Shown here: positions 34,414-43,900 of the stretch, one piece after another
How the letters are laid out: the number at the start of each line of letters is the position of its first letter
How positions within the stretch are numbered: position 1 is the stretch's first letter
Assembly (NCBI GenBank): GCA_005502915.1
Contig: SCMT01000004.1
Location: 1 to 64,000 of the forward strand
DNA length: 64,000 nt
Source: Lysobacteraceae bacterium 2PB
GTDB taxonomy: Bacteria; Pseudomonadota; Gammaproteobacteria; Xanthomonadales; Xanthomonadaceae
Reading direction: 5' to 3'
Program-made: the position numbers and the translations under genes
The notes under the pieces: generated by a model
What the model saw: only the letters and a program-made list of their open reading frames with translations
Told to the model about the DNA's origin: nothing
Databases searched by the model: none

Positions 34414-35214
34414 CTAGGTCCGTGCGATCCGCTCCTGTCCCGCATAGACCGTCATCCGCGCATCGCGCGCGAAGGCGACGAGGGTGATCCCGGCGGCTTC
34501 GGCCTGCGCGATGGCCTGCGCCGTCGGTGCCGACATCGCGACCACCACCGGGATGCCGGCGAATGCGGCCTTGCGCACGATCTCGTAGGACGCACGCGAC
34601 GTCACCACGAGCATGCCGTCGCCGGCATCGATGGCCGGCGTCGTGCGGTGCAGTGCGCCGACCAGCTTGTCGACCGCGTTGTGCCGGCCGACATCCTCGC
34701 GCACCACGACGATGTCCCCGCGCACGAAACCGGCGGCATGCACGCCGCCGCTGCGCGCGTTCATCGGCTGCCGTTGCGCGACAGCATGCAGTGCCGTACG
34801 GATATCGTCGGGTGCGATCCGGTGCCCGGCAGCGACACGCGGCGGCGGTCGGATCGCGTCGCGCAGTTCGGCGACGCCGCACAGCCCGCAGCCGCTCCGG
34901 CCTTCCAGCATGCGCCTGCGGTCTTCGAGTGGGTTGAAGCGCGCTTGCGGGATCGCAGCGTGCAGGGCCACACCGGCGTCGTCGCGCACCACGTCGACCA
35001 GCGAGAATTCGCGGGCATTCCCGACGATGCCCTCGCACAGCGCGAAGCCCAGCGCGAAGTCCTCGAGGTCGACCGGCGTCGCCATCATCACCGCGAACGG
35101 CAGGCCGTTGTAGAGCAGGGCGACCGGCGACTCCTCGATCACGGCGTCGTCATGTTCGAGCCTGCGACCGGGTTCGATGCGCAGCGCGCGCGTGATGCGC
35201 AGACCGTCGCTCAT
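34414..35214 (-). CDS. fdhD: Formate dehydrogenase accessory sulfurtransferase
   Basis: A 266-residue cytoplasmic protein that passes sulfur from IscS to the molybdenum cofactor of formate-dehydrogenase-type enzymes. The essential motif CGLC (Cys109, Cys112) is present, and GVHAAGF and EDVGRHNAVDKL are family blocks. It is last in a three-gene run with 4-bp overlaps downstream of an FdhF/YdeP-type oxidoreductase, its probable client. Start at 35214 overlaps the HTH gene stop. Confidence 0.95.
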   Translation of the reverse strand: MSDGLRITRALRIEPGRRLEHDDAVIEESPVALLYNGLPFAVMMATPVDLEDFALGFALCEGIVGNAREFSLVDVVRDDAGVALHAAIPQARFNPLEDRRRMLEGRSGCGLCGVAELRDAIRPPPRVAAGHRIAPDDIRTALHAVAQRQPMNARSGGVHAAGFVRGDIVVVREDVGRHNAVDKLVGALHRTTPAIDAGDGMLVVTSRASYEIVRKAAFAGIPVVVAMSAPTAQAIAQAEAAGITLVAFARDARMTVYAGQERIART

Positions 35215-35477
35215 GCGTCGCGGCCCTGCGACGCGTCCGCGCACAGCGCGCGCCCGCGTGCGGTCAGGCGCAGACGCTCGCGCGTGCCGTCGCGGTGCGG
35301 CATCGCGATGCGTTCCACCAGGTCCAGCCCGTCGAAGCGGGGATTGTCGCCCAGCGCGACCAGCAGGCGGTTCAGTTCGCTGGCGCTGAGGTCCAGCCGC
35401 TTGGCCGCGCGCGCCGGCGACACCTCGCCGTCCTCGGCGAGCAGGCGGAGCAGGGCGAGCGCGTGCGCATCGTTCAT
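35211..35477 (-). CDS. Small winged-helix (MarR-like) protein between fdhF and fdhD
   Basis: An 88-residue protein that is a single winged helix-turn-helix: LLRLLAEDGEVSPARAAKRL, then LSASELNRLLVALG and a wing containing ERLRLTARGRALC. Its start overlaps the fdhF-like stop and its end overlaps the fdhD start, each by 4 bp. This tight packing suggests it is made in fixed proportion to both and may act on molybdenum-enzyme expression. DNA binding is inferred from the fold only. Confidence 0.8.
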   Translation of the reverse strand: MNDAHALALLRLLAEDGEVSPARAAKRLDLSASELNRLLVALGDNPRFDGLDLVERIAMPHRDGTRERLRLTARGRALCADASQGRDA

Positions 35478-37813
35478 GCCGAAGCTGCGGGCGCCGGCGC
35501 GGGCGCGGCCGTGGCGCGGCGCAGGTACACCGGGATCGACTTCGAGGCCGGCGTGCGCGCGCGGTCGGCGTGATGCGCCAGTGGCACCAGCGCATTGGTT
35601 TCCGGGAAATAGCTGGCCAGGCAGCCGTCCGGGATGTCGTACTCGACCAAGCGGAAATCGCGTGCGACGCGCTCGCCGTCGTCCCAGACCGACACCAGGT
35701 CGACATGCTCGCCATCCGACAGCCCCTGCGCATCGAGATCGGCGCGCGAGATGAAGCACACCCGGCGCAGGCCATGCACGCCGCGATAGCGATCGTTGGC
35801 GCTGTAGACGGTGGTGTTGTACTGATCGTGCGAGCGCACGGTCATCAGTCGCAGGAGGGGCTGTAGGAGGGGCTTCAGCCCCGAGCTCTTCGCGGGATCC
35901 TCTTCCCCACCATCATCCACCAGCAGATGCACGAAGAACCGCGCCTTGCCGTCCGGCGTCGGGAACACGCGTTCGCGGCACGGATGATGCAGGTGGAAGC
36001 CGCCCGGTGCTCGCACGCGTGCGTTGAAGTCCTCGAACCCCGGCACCACGCGGGCGATGCGTTCGCGGATCCGGTCGTAGTCCTCGACCAGCGCGAGCCA
36101 CGGAATGCCGCAGTCGGGCAGCGTCGCCGCGCCGAGTCGCGCGACGATCGCCGGCTCCGAGAGCAGCGCGCGCGAGGCCGGCGCATTCATGCCGGAGGAC
36201 AGGTGGACCATGCTCATCGAATCCTCCACCGTCACCGCCTGCAGGCCGCCGGCCTGCTGGTCGATCTCGGTGCGGCCGAGGCAGGGCAGGATCAGCGCCT
36301 CGCGCCCGTGCACCACGTGCGAGCGGTTGAGCTTGGTACTGACCTGTACGGTCAGCGCGCAGTTGCGCAGGGCGGCATGGGTCAATGCGGTATCCGGCGT
36401 CGCGGCGGCGAAGTTGCCGCCCATCGCGAAGAAGACCTTGCCGCGTCCGTCGTGCATCGCCTGGATCGCGTCCACGGTGTCGAAGCCGTGCGCGCGCGGC
36501 GGTTCGAAGCCGAACTCGGCGCCCAGCCTGTCGAGGAACGCCTCCGACGGCTTCTCGTAGATGCCCATCGTGCGGTCGCCCTGCACGTTGGAATGTCCGC
36601 GCACCGGGCACGGGCCGGCACCGGGCTTGCCGATGTTGCCGCGCATCAGCAGCAGCGCGACCAGCGACTGGATCGTCGCCACGCTGCGCCGGTGCTGGGT
36701 CAGGCCCATGCCCCAGCAGGCGATGGTCGCGCGGCTGTCGATGTAGACCTCGGCGGCCTGTTCCAGCTGCGTGCGCGACAGCCCCGATTCGCGTTCGATC
36801 GCGTCCCACTCGATGGCGCGCAGATGCGTGGCGAACGCGTCGAAACCGACGGTGTGCGTATCGATGAAGGCCCGGTCCAGCGCGTCCTCGGCGCGTTCGA
36901 CCACCACCTTCGCGATGCCGGTCACCACGGCCAGATCCCCGCCGATCCTCGGCTGGAAATAATGCGTGGCGATCGCGGTGGAGCCGCCGCCGAGCATCTC
37001 CGCCGGCGACTGCGGATCGGTGAAGCGTTCCAGGCCGCGCTCGCGCAGCGGGTTGAAGACCACGATGCGGCAGCCGCGCTTCGCCGCGCGGCGCAGTTCG
37101 CCGAGCATGCGCGGATGGTTGGTGCCCGGGTTCTGGCCGAACACGAAGATCGCCTCGGCGCGTTCGAAGTCGTCCAGCGTCACCGAGCCCTTGCCGCTGC
37201 CGATCTGCTCGGTCATCGCCACGCCCGAGGGCTCGTGGCACATGTTCGAGCAGTCGGGCAGGTTGTTGGTGCCGTAGGCGCGCACGAACAGCTGGTACAG
37301 GAACGCCGCTTCGTTCGAGGTCCGGCCGGAGGTGTAGAAGATCGCCTCGTCCGGCGACGACAGCGCCTGCAGCGCCGAGGCAATCTTCGCGAAGGCTTCG
37401 TCCCAGCCGATCGGCACGTAGCGGTCGCTGTCGGCGTCGTAGACCATGGGTTCGGTCAGCCGGCCCTGCGCCTCCAGGTACTCGTCGTCCTGCTGCGCCA
37501 GCCAGGACACCGGATGCGCGGCGAAGAAGTCGCGGTCCACGCGCTTCGAGGTCGCCTCGTTCGCCACCGCCTTCACCCCGTTCTCGCAGAACTCGAAGGT
37601 GGAGTGCGGGTTGCGGTCCGGCCAGGCGCAGCCCGGGCAGTCGAATCCGGTGGGCTGGTTGGTGCGCAGCAGGGTGCCGGGACCGCGCAGCACGGCGTCC
37701 TGGCGACGCAGGGCGTCCCACGAGGACTTGAGCGCATCCCAGCCGCCGGCCGGCTTGTCGTAGGGAAGGACCGTGCCGGTGTCGTCGGGGGCGTGGCGGG
37801 GCGGGCGTGGCAT
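35474..37813 (-). CDS. FdhF/YdeP-family molybdopterin oxidoreductase
   Basis: A 779-residue enzyme with molybdopterin-guanine-dinucleotide binding domains. The N-terminal DCPGCAWPD (Cys59, Cys62) replaces the standard 4Fe-4S ferredoxin fold of FdhF. Cys192 in SNMCHEPSG is at the place of the Mo-ligand Sec/Cys. The cofactor blocks FGQNPGTNHPRML, GMGLTQHRRSV and the C-terminal SHDQYNTTVYS are clear. E. coli YdeP is linked to acid resistance; actual substrate unknown. The C-terminal region contains a REP-like 12-nt tandem repeat (about residues 642-655). Confidence 0.92.
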   Translation of the reverse strand: MPRPPRHAPDDTGTVLPYDKPAGGWDALKSSWDALRRQDAVLRGPGTLLRTNQPTGFDCPGCAWPDRNPHSTFEFCENGVKAVANEATSKRVDRDFFAAHPVSWLAQQDDEYLEAQGRLTEPMVYDADSDRYVPIGWDEAFAKIASALQALSSPDEAIFYTSGRTSNEAAFLYQLFVRAYGTNNLPDCSNMCHEPSGVAMTEQIGSGKGSVTLDDFERAEAIFVFGQNPGTNHPRMLGELRRAAKRGCRIVVFNPLRERGLERFTDPQSPAEMLGGGSTAIATHYFQPRIGGDLAVVTGIAKVVVERAEDALDRAFIDTHTVGFDAFATHLRAIEWDAIERESGLSRTQLEQAAEVYIDSRATIACWGMGLTQHRRSVATIQSLVALLLMRGNIGKPGAGPCPVRGHSNVQGDRTMGIYEKPSEAFLDRLGAEFGFEPPRAHGFDTVDAIQAMHDGRGKVFFAMGGNFAAATPDTALTHAALRNCALTVQVSTKLNRSHVVHGREALILPCLGRTEIDQQAGGLQAVTVEDSMSMVHLSSGMNAPASRALLSEPAIVARLGAATLPDCGIPWLALVEDYDRIRERIARVVPGFEDFNARVRAPGGFHLHHPCRERVFPTPDGKARFFVHLLVDDGGEEDPAKSSGLKPLLQPLLRLMTVRSHDQYNTTVYSANDRYRGVHGLRRVCFISRADLDAQGLSDGEHVDLVSVWDDGERVARDFRLVEYDIPDGCLASYFPETNALVPLAHHADRARTPASKSIPVYLRRATAAPAPAPAASA
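35854..35886. repeat. REP-like short repeat inside the oxidoreductase gene
   Basis: Contains GGAGGGGCT twice, 12 nt apart (35854-35862 and 35866-35874), and the hairpin GGGGCTTCAGCCCC, a form common to intergenic REP repeats of this family (TGTAGGAGSGGCTTCAGCC...). Here it lies in frame in a coding region and encodes the duplicated PLLQPLLR. It seems tolerated in a surface loop. Confidence 0.6.
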
Positions 37814-38024
37814 GGCGGCATGCTAACGCAGCGGGTCGTCGCGAGGCGTATGGCGTATACGCCGTATCCGGGGCCGCATCCCGGACGCCACCCGGACCTT
37901 TGGCGCTGGACGGCCAGATTCGGCACATCGTAGATTGTCCGCTTGGCTTGTCGGGGGGCGGGCCGGGGTGCCGTATGCATCCGCACATCGCCGCACGCGT
38001 CCATCACCAGCCGCAGGACTGTTC

Positions 38025-40052
38025 TTGAGCGAAGCCACCGCCAGTCTCGATGTCGCCCTGAGCCATGCCTCGCGCCTGCTCGCCAGCGATCCCCCATTGG
38101 CAGCCGAGCAGGCCGGCGAGATCCTCCGCGTCGTTCCCGGCCATCCCGCGGCCCGCCTGATCCTCGCCACCGCGCATCGCCTGCGCGGCGATGCCCCATC
38201 CGCCCTGGCCCTGCTCGAACCGCTCGCCGCCGAACAGGCCGCCGCCCCGGTCCACTACGAACTCGGCCTGGCCTTGGCCCGCGTCGGCCGCGGCGACGAG
38301 GCCCTGGCTGCGCTGCGCCGCGCCGTCGCGCTCAAACCCGAGATGGCCAAGGCCTGGCTGGCCCTGGCCGACCACCTGCGCGCGGTCGGTGATGGCGACG
38401 GTGCCGATGCCGCCTACCTCGCCTACGTCCGCCACTCCGCCCGCGACCCGCGCCTGCTGCGGGCTGCCGAGGCCCTGGCCGCCAACCGCCTGCCCGAAGC
38501 CGAATCCCTGCTCAAGGACTGGCTGCGCCAGCATCCCACCGACGTGGCCGCACTGCGCATGCTCGCCGAACTGGCGGTGCGCGTCGGCCGCAACGAGGAA
38601 GGGCTGGGCCTGCTGGAACGCTGCCTCGAACTCGCCCCCGGCTTCCGCGAGGCCCGCCAGCACTACGCGCTGGTGCTGCATCGCGACCAGCAGTCGGAGC
38701 AGGCGCTGGCGCAGCTCGACCTCCTGCTCGTCGACGATCCCGACAACCCCGGCAACCGCACGCTCAAGGCCGCGATCCTGTGCCGGCTCGGCGATTACGC
38801 CGAGGGCATCGCCCTGTACGACGCGGTGCTGCGCGAATACCCCAACAACGCCCGCGTCTGGATGAGCCACGGCCATGCGCTGAAGACCGCTGGCCGCCAG
38901 GACGAGGCCATCGCCGCGTACCGGCGCAGCATCGCGCTCGAACCGCGCTTCGGCGAGGCCTACTGGAGCCTCGCCAACCTCAAGACCGTCCGTTTCGGCG
39001 ACGAGGACATCGCCGCGATGCGCGCGCAGCTGGCGCGCACCGACCTGTCGGCCGAGGATCGCTTCCATTTCGATTTCGCCCTGGGCAAGGCGCTGGAGGA
39101 TCGCAAGGAGCACGCTGCGTCCTTCGCGCACTACGCCGCCGGCAACGCCCTGCGCCTGAAGACCGTGCCGTATCGCGCCGCCGACACCAGTGCCCGCGTG
39201 GCGAAGGCGAAGCAGCTCTACACCCGCGAATTCTTCGCCGAACGCGCCGGCTGTGGCGATCCTTCGCCCGATCCGATCTTCATCGTCGGCCTGCCGCGCT
39301 CGGGCTCGACCCTGCTCGAACAGATCCTGTCCAGCCATTCGCAGGTCGAAGGCACGATGGAGCTGCCCGAGATCATCGCGATGACGCGCGCGCTGCGCCG
39401 CGCCGCCGATGCCTCGGCCAGCTACCACGACGCGCTCGCCGCGCTGCCGCCGGAGGCGTTCGCCTCGCTCGGTGCCCGCTTCCTCGAACGCACCCGCGTG
39501 CAGCGCAAGACCGGCGCGCCGTTCTTCATCGACAAGATGCCGAACAACTTCCTGCACCTGGGCCTGATCCACCTGATGCTGCCGAACGCGAAGATCATCG
39601 ACGCGCGCCGGCATCCGCTGGCCTGCTGCTTCTCCGGCTTCAAGCAGCATTTCGCGCGCGGCCAGAACTTCAGCTACAGCCTCGACGACCTCGGCCGCTA
39701 CTACCGCGACTACGTCGAACTCATGGCGCACTTCGACGCCGTGCTGCCCGGCCGCGTGCATCGCGTGATCCACGAGCAGCTGGTCGACGACACCGAAACC
39801 GAAGTGCGCCGCCTGCTCGACCACTGCGGCCTGCCTTTCGAGGACGGCTGCCTGCGCTTCTACGAGAACGATCGTCCGGTGCGCACCGCCAGCTCCGAGC
39901 AGGTGCGCCGGCCGATCAACCGCGACGGCATCGACCAGTGGCGGCATTACGAACCCTGGCTGGGTCCGCTGAAAGCCGCGCTCGGTCCGGTGCTCGATGC
40001 CTATCCCGGCGTTCCCGACATTCCGCCTTTCAAAACCGGTTCCACCGCATGA
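38025..40052 (+). CDS. TPR-repeat sulfotransferase family protein
   Basis: A 675-residue protein. The N-terminal half (about 5-370) carries tandem tetratricopeptide repeats (for example ALALARVGRGDEALAALRRA, then MSHGHALKTAGRQDEAIAAY). The C-terminal half (about 395-670) is a sulfotransferase domain, with the PAPS 5'-phosphosulfate loop GLPRSGSTLLEQIL near 410 and the 3'-phosphate region around DARRHPLACCFSGF. No ATG fits; the TTG at 38025 follows AGGA at proper spacing, and the frame to 37935 shows no coding character. It is followed by a TonB receptor 53 bp downstream, a pairing seen elsewhere. Confidence 0.85.
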   Translation: MSEATASLDVALSHASRLLASDPPLAAEQAGEILRVVPGHPAARLILATAHRLRGDAPSALALLEPLAAEQAAAPVHYELGLALARVGRGDEALAALRRAVALKPEMAKAWLALADHLRAVGDGDGADAAYLAYVRHSARDPRLLRAAEALAANRLPEAESLLKDWLRQHPTDVAALRMLAELAVRVGRNEEGLGLLERCLELAPGFREARQHYALVLHRDQQSEQALAQLDLLLVDDPDNPGNRTLKAAILCRLGDYAEGIALYDAVLREYPNNARVWMSHGHALKTAGRQDEAIAAYRRSIALEPRFGEAYWSLANLKTVRFGDEDIAAMRAQLARTDLSAEDRFHFDFALGKALEDRKEHAASFAHYAAGNALRLKTVPYRAADTSARVAKAKQLYTREFFAERAGCGDPSPDPIFIVGLPRSGSTLLEQILSSHSQVEGTMELPEIIAMTRALRRAADASASYHDALAALPPEAFASLGARFLERTRVQRKTGAPFFIDKMPNNFLHLGLIHLMLPNAKIIDARRHPLACCFSGFKQHFARGQNFSYSLDDLGRYYRDYVELMAHFDAVLPGRVHRVIHEQLVDDTETEVRRLLDHCGLPFEDGCLRFYENDRPVRTASSEQVRRPINRDGIDQWRHYEPWLGPLKAALGPVLDAYPGVPDIPPFKTGSTA

Positions 40053-40105
40053 TGCGGGGAGCTTCCACCACCTGTTCTGATGATCCACAACCTGGGGAGA
40101 GTGCA

Positions 40106-42532
40106 ATGCGTCAAACACGTCATCCATCCAAACGTCCGGGCGTCATGGCCCGGATGCCGCTGACCGCCGCGATCTGCGTCGCGCTCGGCGGCATGGCCTT
40201 CGCCGGCAGCGCGCTGGCGCAGCAGGCCGAAGACGAGCAACCGTCGCTGGAGACCATCACGGTCACCGCGCAGAAGCGCACCGAAAAGGCGCAGGACGTG
40301 CCGATCAGCCTGAACGTGATCGGCCAGCAGCAGCTCGACGAGCTGCAGGTCAACGACTTCGACGACTACGCCAAGCTGCTGCCCAGCGTGTCGATCACGC
40401 CCTCCGGCCCGGGCTTCGGCCAGGTCTACATGCGCGGCGTGGTCAGCGGCGGCGACGGCAACCACTCGGCCTCCGCCCCCAGCGTCGGCGTCTACCTCGA
40501 CGAACAGCCGATCACCACCATCCAGGGCGCGCTCGACCTGCACGTCTACGACATCGAACGCGTCGAAGCGCTGTCCGGCCCGCAGGGCACGCTGTACGGC
40601 GCCAGCTCCGAATCCGGCACGCTGAAGATCGTCACCCGCAAGCCCGACACCACCGGCTTCGCCGCGGGCTACGGCCTCGAAGTGAACAGCGTCGACGGCG
40701 GCGGCATCGGCCACGTCGCCGAAGGCTTCGTCAACATCCCGATGAGCGACAGCGCCGCCATCCGCCTGGTCGGCTGGCAGAAGCGCGACGCCGGCTGGAT
40801 CGACAACGTCCGCGGCACCCGCACCTATCCGACCTCCGGCATCGTCGACGACAACTTCGACCGCGCCGAGGACAACTACAACGAAGCCGACACCGTCGGC
40901 GCACGCCTCGCCGCACGCTTCAACCTCGGCGAGAACTGGACGATCACCCCGACCATCATGGGGCAGCGCCAGGAAACCACCGGCAACTGGTCGTACGACA
41001 CCACGATCGGCCAGGACAAGATCATGCACGCCTACCCCGAGTCGTCCGACGACCGCTGGGCACAGGCCGCGTTGACGGTGCAGGGCAAGGTCGGCAACTT
41101 CGACCTCACCTACGCCTTCGCCCACCTCAAGCGCGACGTCGACAGCGAGTCCGACTACAGCGACTACGGTTTCTGGTACGACACCCTGTTCGGCTACGGC
41201 GCGTACTTCTACGACGACAACGGCGACCTGGTGAACCCGGCCCAGTACATCCAGGCCGAGGACCGCTACAAGAAGACCAGCCACGAACTGCGCATCGCCT
41301 CGCCGCAGGATCAGCGCTTCCGCTTCGTCGGCGGCCTGTTCTGGATGGAGCATTTCCACGACATCCAGCAGCGCTACCGCGTCGACGACCTCGCCTCGGT
41401 GCTGTCCGTGCGCGGCTGGGAAGACACCATCTGGCTGACCAAGCAGGAGCGTCGCGACAAGGACCAGGCGATCTTCGGCGAGGTCAGCTTCGACTTCACC
41501 GACAAGCTCACCGCCACCGCCGGTTTCCGCCATTTCCGCAGCGAGAACAGCCTGAAGGGCTTCTTTGGCTTCGCCAACGGCTATTCGTCACAGGGCAGCC
41601 AGCTGCCGCAGAACCGCTACGGCGAAGCCGCGTGCATCGTCCAGTACGGTGCCAACCCGGCCAACTGGCCGTCGTTCAACGGCGCGCCGTGTTCGTTCTT
41701 CGACAAGACCATCACCGAGAAGGACACGCTGGGCAAGTTCAACCTGTCGTACAAGCTGACCGACGACAAGATGATCTATTTCACCTGGTCGGAAGGCTAC
41801 CGTCCGGGCGGCATCAACCGTCGCGGCACGCTGCCGCCGTACATCACCGAGTTCCTCACCAACTACGAGATCGGCTGGAAGACCGCGTGGATGGGCAACC
41901 GCCTGACCTTCAACGGCGCCGCCTTCCACCAGGTCTGGGACGACTTCCAGTTCCCGGTGCTCGGCCAGAACGGCCTGACCGAGATCCGCAACGCCAACCA
42001 GGCGCGCATCCAGGGCCTGGAAATGGACATCAACTGGGCCGCGACCTACAACCTGAAGCTGTCCGCAGGCGTGGGCTTCTACGACGCCGAACTGACCGAG
42101 AACTACTGCGGCCAGGTCGACGGCAGCGGCAACCCGGTCACCAACTGCGCCACCCCGCAGGCACCGGACGGCACGCGCCTGCCGATCACCGCCGACTACA
42201 AGGGCAACGTCAACGCGCGCTACACCTTCGACATCGGTTCGTACGAAGCCTACTGGCAGGGTTCGTTCGTGTACGAAGGCCGCCGCACCTCGGACCTCCG
42301 ACTGGCCCAGCGCCAGATCCTCGGCGACCTGCCGTCGTACACCCTGTTCGACATGGCCCTCGGCGTTCGCAAGAACAACTGGTCGGTCGACCTGTACTTC
42401 AAGAACCTGTTCGACGAGAACGCGCAGTACAACCGCGGCGTGCAGTGCCCGGAAACCGTCTGCGGCGCCCAGGTGTACGCCACCACCGCCCAGCCGCGCA
42501 CCATCGGCATCAAGTTCAGCCAGGAATTCTGA
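40106..42532 (+). CDS. TonB-dependent outer-membrane receptor
   Basis: An 808-residue outer-membrane transporter. After a long signal peptide (cleaved near ALAQ-Q, about 37) come the plug domain (ETITVTAQKRTEKAQDVPIS, the TonB-box-like start; RGV...IERVEALSGPQGTLYGA) and a 22-strand barrel. The last strand is GIKFSQEF with terminal Phe. The fecA/pupA-type signalling domain is absent. Ligand unknown, presumably an iron chelate or polysaccharide fragment. A longer in-frame extension upstream overlaps the sulfotransferase gene and is rejected. ATG 40106 has GGGGAGA upstream. Confidence 0.94.
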   Translation: MRQTRHPSKRPGVMARMPLTAAICVALGGMAFAGSALAQQAEDEQPSLETITVTAQKRTEKAQDVPISLNVIGQQQLDELQVNDFDDYAKLLPSVSITPSGPGFGQVYMRGVVSGGDGNHSASAPSVGVYLDEQPITTIQGALDLHVYDIERVEALSGPQGTLYGASSESGTLKIVTRKPDTTGFAAGYGLEVNSVDGGGIGHVAEGFVNIPMSDSAAIRLVGWQKRDAGWIDNVRGTRTYPTSGIVDDNFDRAEDNYNEADTVGARLAARFNLGENWTITPTIMGQRQETTGNWSYDTTIGQDKIMHAYPESSDDRWAQAALTVQGKVGNFDLTYAFAHLKRDVDSESDYSDYGFWYDTLFGYGAYFYDDNGDLVNPAQYIQAEDRYKKTSHELRIASPQDQRFRFVGGLFWMEHFHDIQQRYRVDDLASVLSVRGWEDTIWLTKQERRDKDQAIFGEVSFDFTDKLTATAGFRHFRSENSLKGFFGFANGYSSQGSQLPQNRYGEAACIVQYGANPANWPSFNGAPCSFFDKTITEKDTLGKFNLSYKLTDDKMIYFTWSEGYRPGGINRRGTLPPYITEFLTNYEIGWKTAWMGNRLTFNGAAFHQVWDDFQFPVLGQNGLTEIRNANQARIQGLEMDINWAATYNLKLSAGVGFYDAELTENYCGQVDGSGNPVTNCATPQAPDGTRLPITADYKGNVNARYTFDIGSYEAYWQGSFVYEGRRTSDLRLAQRQILGDLPSYTLFDMALGVRKNNWSVDLYFKNLFDENAQYNRGVQCPETVCGAQVYATTAQPRTIGIKFSQEF

Positions 42533-42560
42533 TCGGCTGGATGCGTTTCAATGTTGTCTG

Positions 42561-42590
42561 CACGGGCCGCCTTCGGGCGGCCCGTGTGTT
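42561..42590 (+). terminator. Rho-independent terminator after the TonB receptor
   Basis: Perfect 11-bp stem CACGGGCCGCC (42561-42571) with GGCGGCCCGTG (42576-42586), UUCG tetraloop, followed by TGTTTT. Confidence 0.9.
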
Positions 42591-42783
42591 TTGGGGGTGC
42601 GGTGATCATCGGCATATGCTTGATCGAACCCCCTGTCATCCCGAGCCGCAGGCCTTTAGCCCTCGCGAAAGCGAGGGGAGGGATCAGTTTTTGGTAGCCC
42701 AGCATCGTTCTTGAAGACATTCCGCTCGGCCTGTGTGTCACTGCCTGTTGAGTGGGCATGCGGTGTCGCGCGCAACAGCGAAC

Positions 42784-42834
42784 CCATCCCCACCCCAACC
42801 CTCCCCTTGAAGGGGAGGGTTGGGGTGGGGATGG
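42784..42834. repeat. Complete palindromic REP element
   Basis: A 51-bp near-perfect palindrome with 25-bp arms meeting at one central G (CCATCCCCACCCCAACCCTC... mirrored). Half-copies lie at 8945-8982 and 9083-9122. It occupies the 450-bp gene-free gap between the TonB receptor and the DUF4349 gene. The rest of that gap (42591-42982) shows no gene, only a CCTCGCGAAAGCGAGG hairpin at 42662-42677. Confidence 0.85.
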
Positions 42835-42982
42835 ATTTGATCCTGCGAATGATTCGAACCTGCTTGCCAAATGCATCAAGCAAGCCATCCGTTTCTCTCC
42901 AGATCGCTTGACCCCGCCCCCGGTTGCGGTACGTTGGCAGGGCCGCAGTGCGCCGTCGCCTGTCCATTCAAGGGGAAAGATC

Positions 42983-43900
42983 ATGCGTCGATTCGTCGTA
43001 TCGGGATTCATTGCGGCGATACTGCTGGCAGGCTGCAGCAGCGCGGAGCAGTACGAGTCCGAAGCGGTGCCTGCTGCCGATGCAGCGGGCAATTCGGCAG
43101 CAGCGCTGAAGCAGATGGGCACGGATCATGTGCTCGGCGAATTCACCACGCGCGCCCCGGCGGCGGATGCAAGTTATTCATCGCCGCGCGCCAAGCCTGC
43201 CCAGGCTGACAGCGACGGCGAAGCCTCGATGCTGGCCTACGAACACGATGTCGAAGTGCGCCTCGACGCCGACAAGATCGAGCCGACCCTGGACGCCGTG
43301 CGCGCTGCATGCGAGAGCAAGCGTTTCGGTGCCTGCCAGATCCTCTCCGCCGAGCGCAGCGGCGGGCGCTATCCGCAGGGTGCGCTCCGCATGCGCACCG
43401 AGCCCCGCGCGATCGAGCCGCTGATCTCGTCCGGCGGCAAGGGCGGCGAGATCGTCGCCCGCAACACCTCAGCCGAAGACCTCGCCGTCGCCGTCCGCGA
43501 TAACACCCTCCTGCGCGACCGCCTGCGCAAGCAGCACGCGCGCCTGCTCGAATTCCAGGATCGCAAGGACCTCAAGGTCGACGACGTGATCGCGCTGTCA
43601 GAACAGCTCTCCCGCGTCGAAGCCGAACTCGAAGCCGCCGAACGCGACGCCGCCAGCCACCGCCGCCGCCTCGAAACACAGTTGCTCACCATTCGCTTCT
43701 CCCCCCACGCCACCCAGGAAGGCCGAAGCGAAGTCGCCGAAGCCCTCGCCGACACCGGCCGCGTCATGGCCACCAGCACCGCCGTCGTCGTCCGTGTCAT
43801 CGCAGCACTGATTCCGGTGCTGATCGCGCTGGTCGTCGGCATCTGGCTGCTGCGCCGGATGTGGCGGTGGGTGCGGAGGAGGAAGCGGGTGGAGGAGTGA
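42983..43900 (+). CDS. DUF4349-family lipoprotein
   Basis: A 305-residue envelope protein. The signal sequence ends in LAGC (lipobox, Cys18). A DUF4349 domain (about 80-275) includes the coiled-coil stretch near 175-235 (RLLEFQDRKDLKVDDVIALS, then LSRVEAELEAAERDA). A C-terminal membrane helix (about 270-295) and basic tail end it. Some DUF4349 members are associated with envelope stress or cell-size control; function here is unknown. Start after AGGGGAAAGA. Confidence 0.88.
   Translation: MRRFVVSGFIAAILLAGCSSAEQYESEAVPAADAAGNSAAALKQMGTDHVLGEFTTRAPAADASYSSPRAKPAQADSDGEASMLAYEHDVEVRLDADKIEPTLDAVRAACESKRFGACQILSAERSGGRYPQGALRMRTEPRAIEPLISSGGKGGEIVARNTSAEDLAVAVRDNTLLRDRLRKQHARLLEFQDRKDLKVDDVIALSEQLSRVEAELEAAERDAASHRRRLETQLLTIRFSPHATQEGRSEVAEALADTGRVMATSTAVVVRVIAALIPVLIALVVGIWLLRRMWRWVRRRKRVEE

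Noticed and set aside
38780-40105. A continuous frame that would extend the TonB receptor upstream into the sulfotransferase gene.
   Set aside because: The extension overlaps the true TPR-sulfotransferase in another frame and is Arg-rich nonsense. The receptor start at 40106 has a ribosome binding site and a signal peptide.
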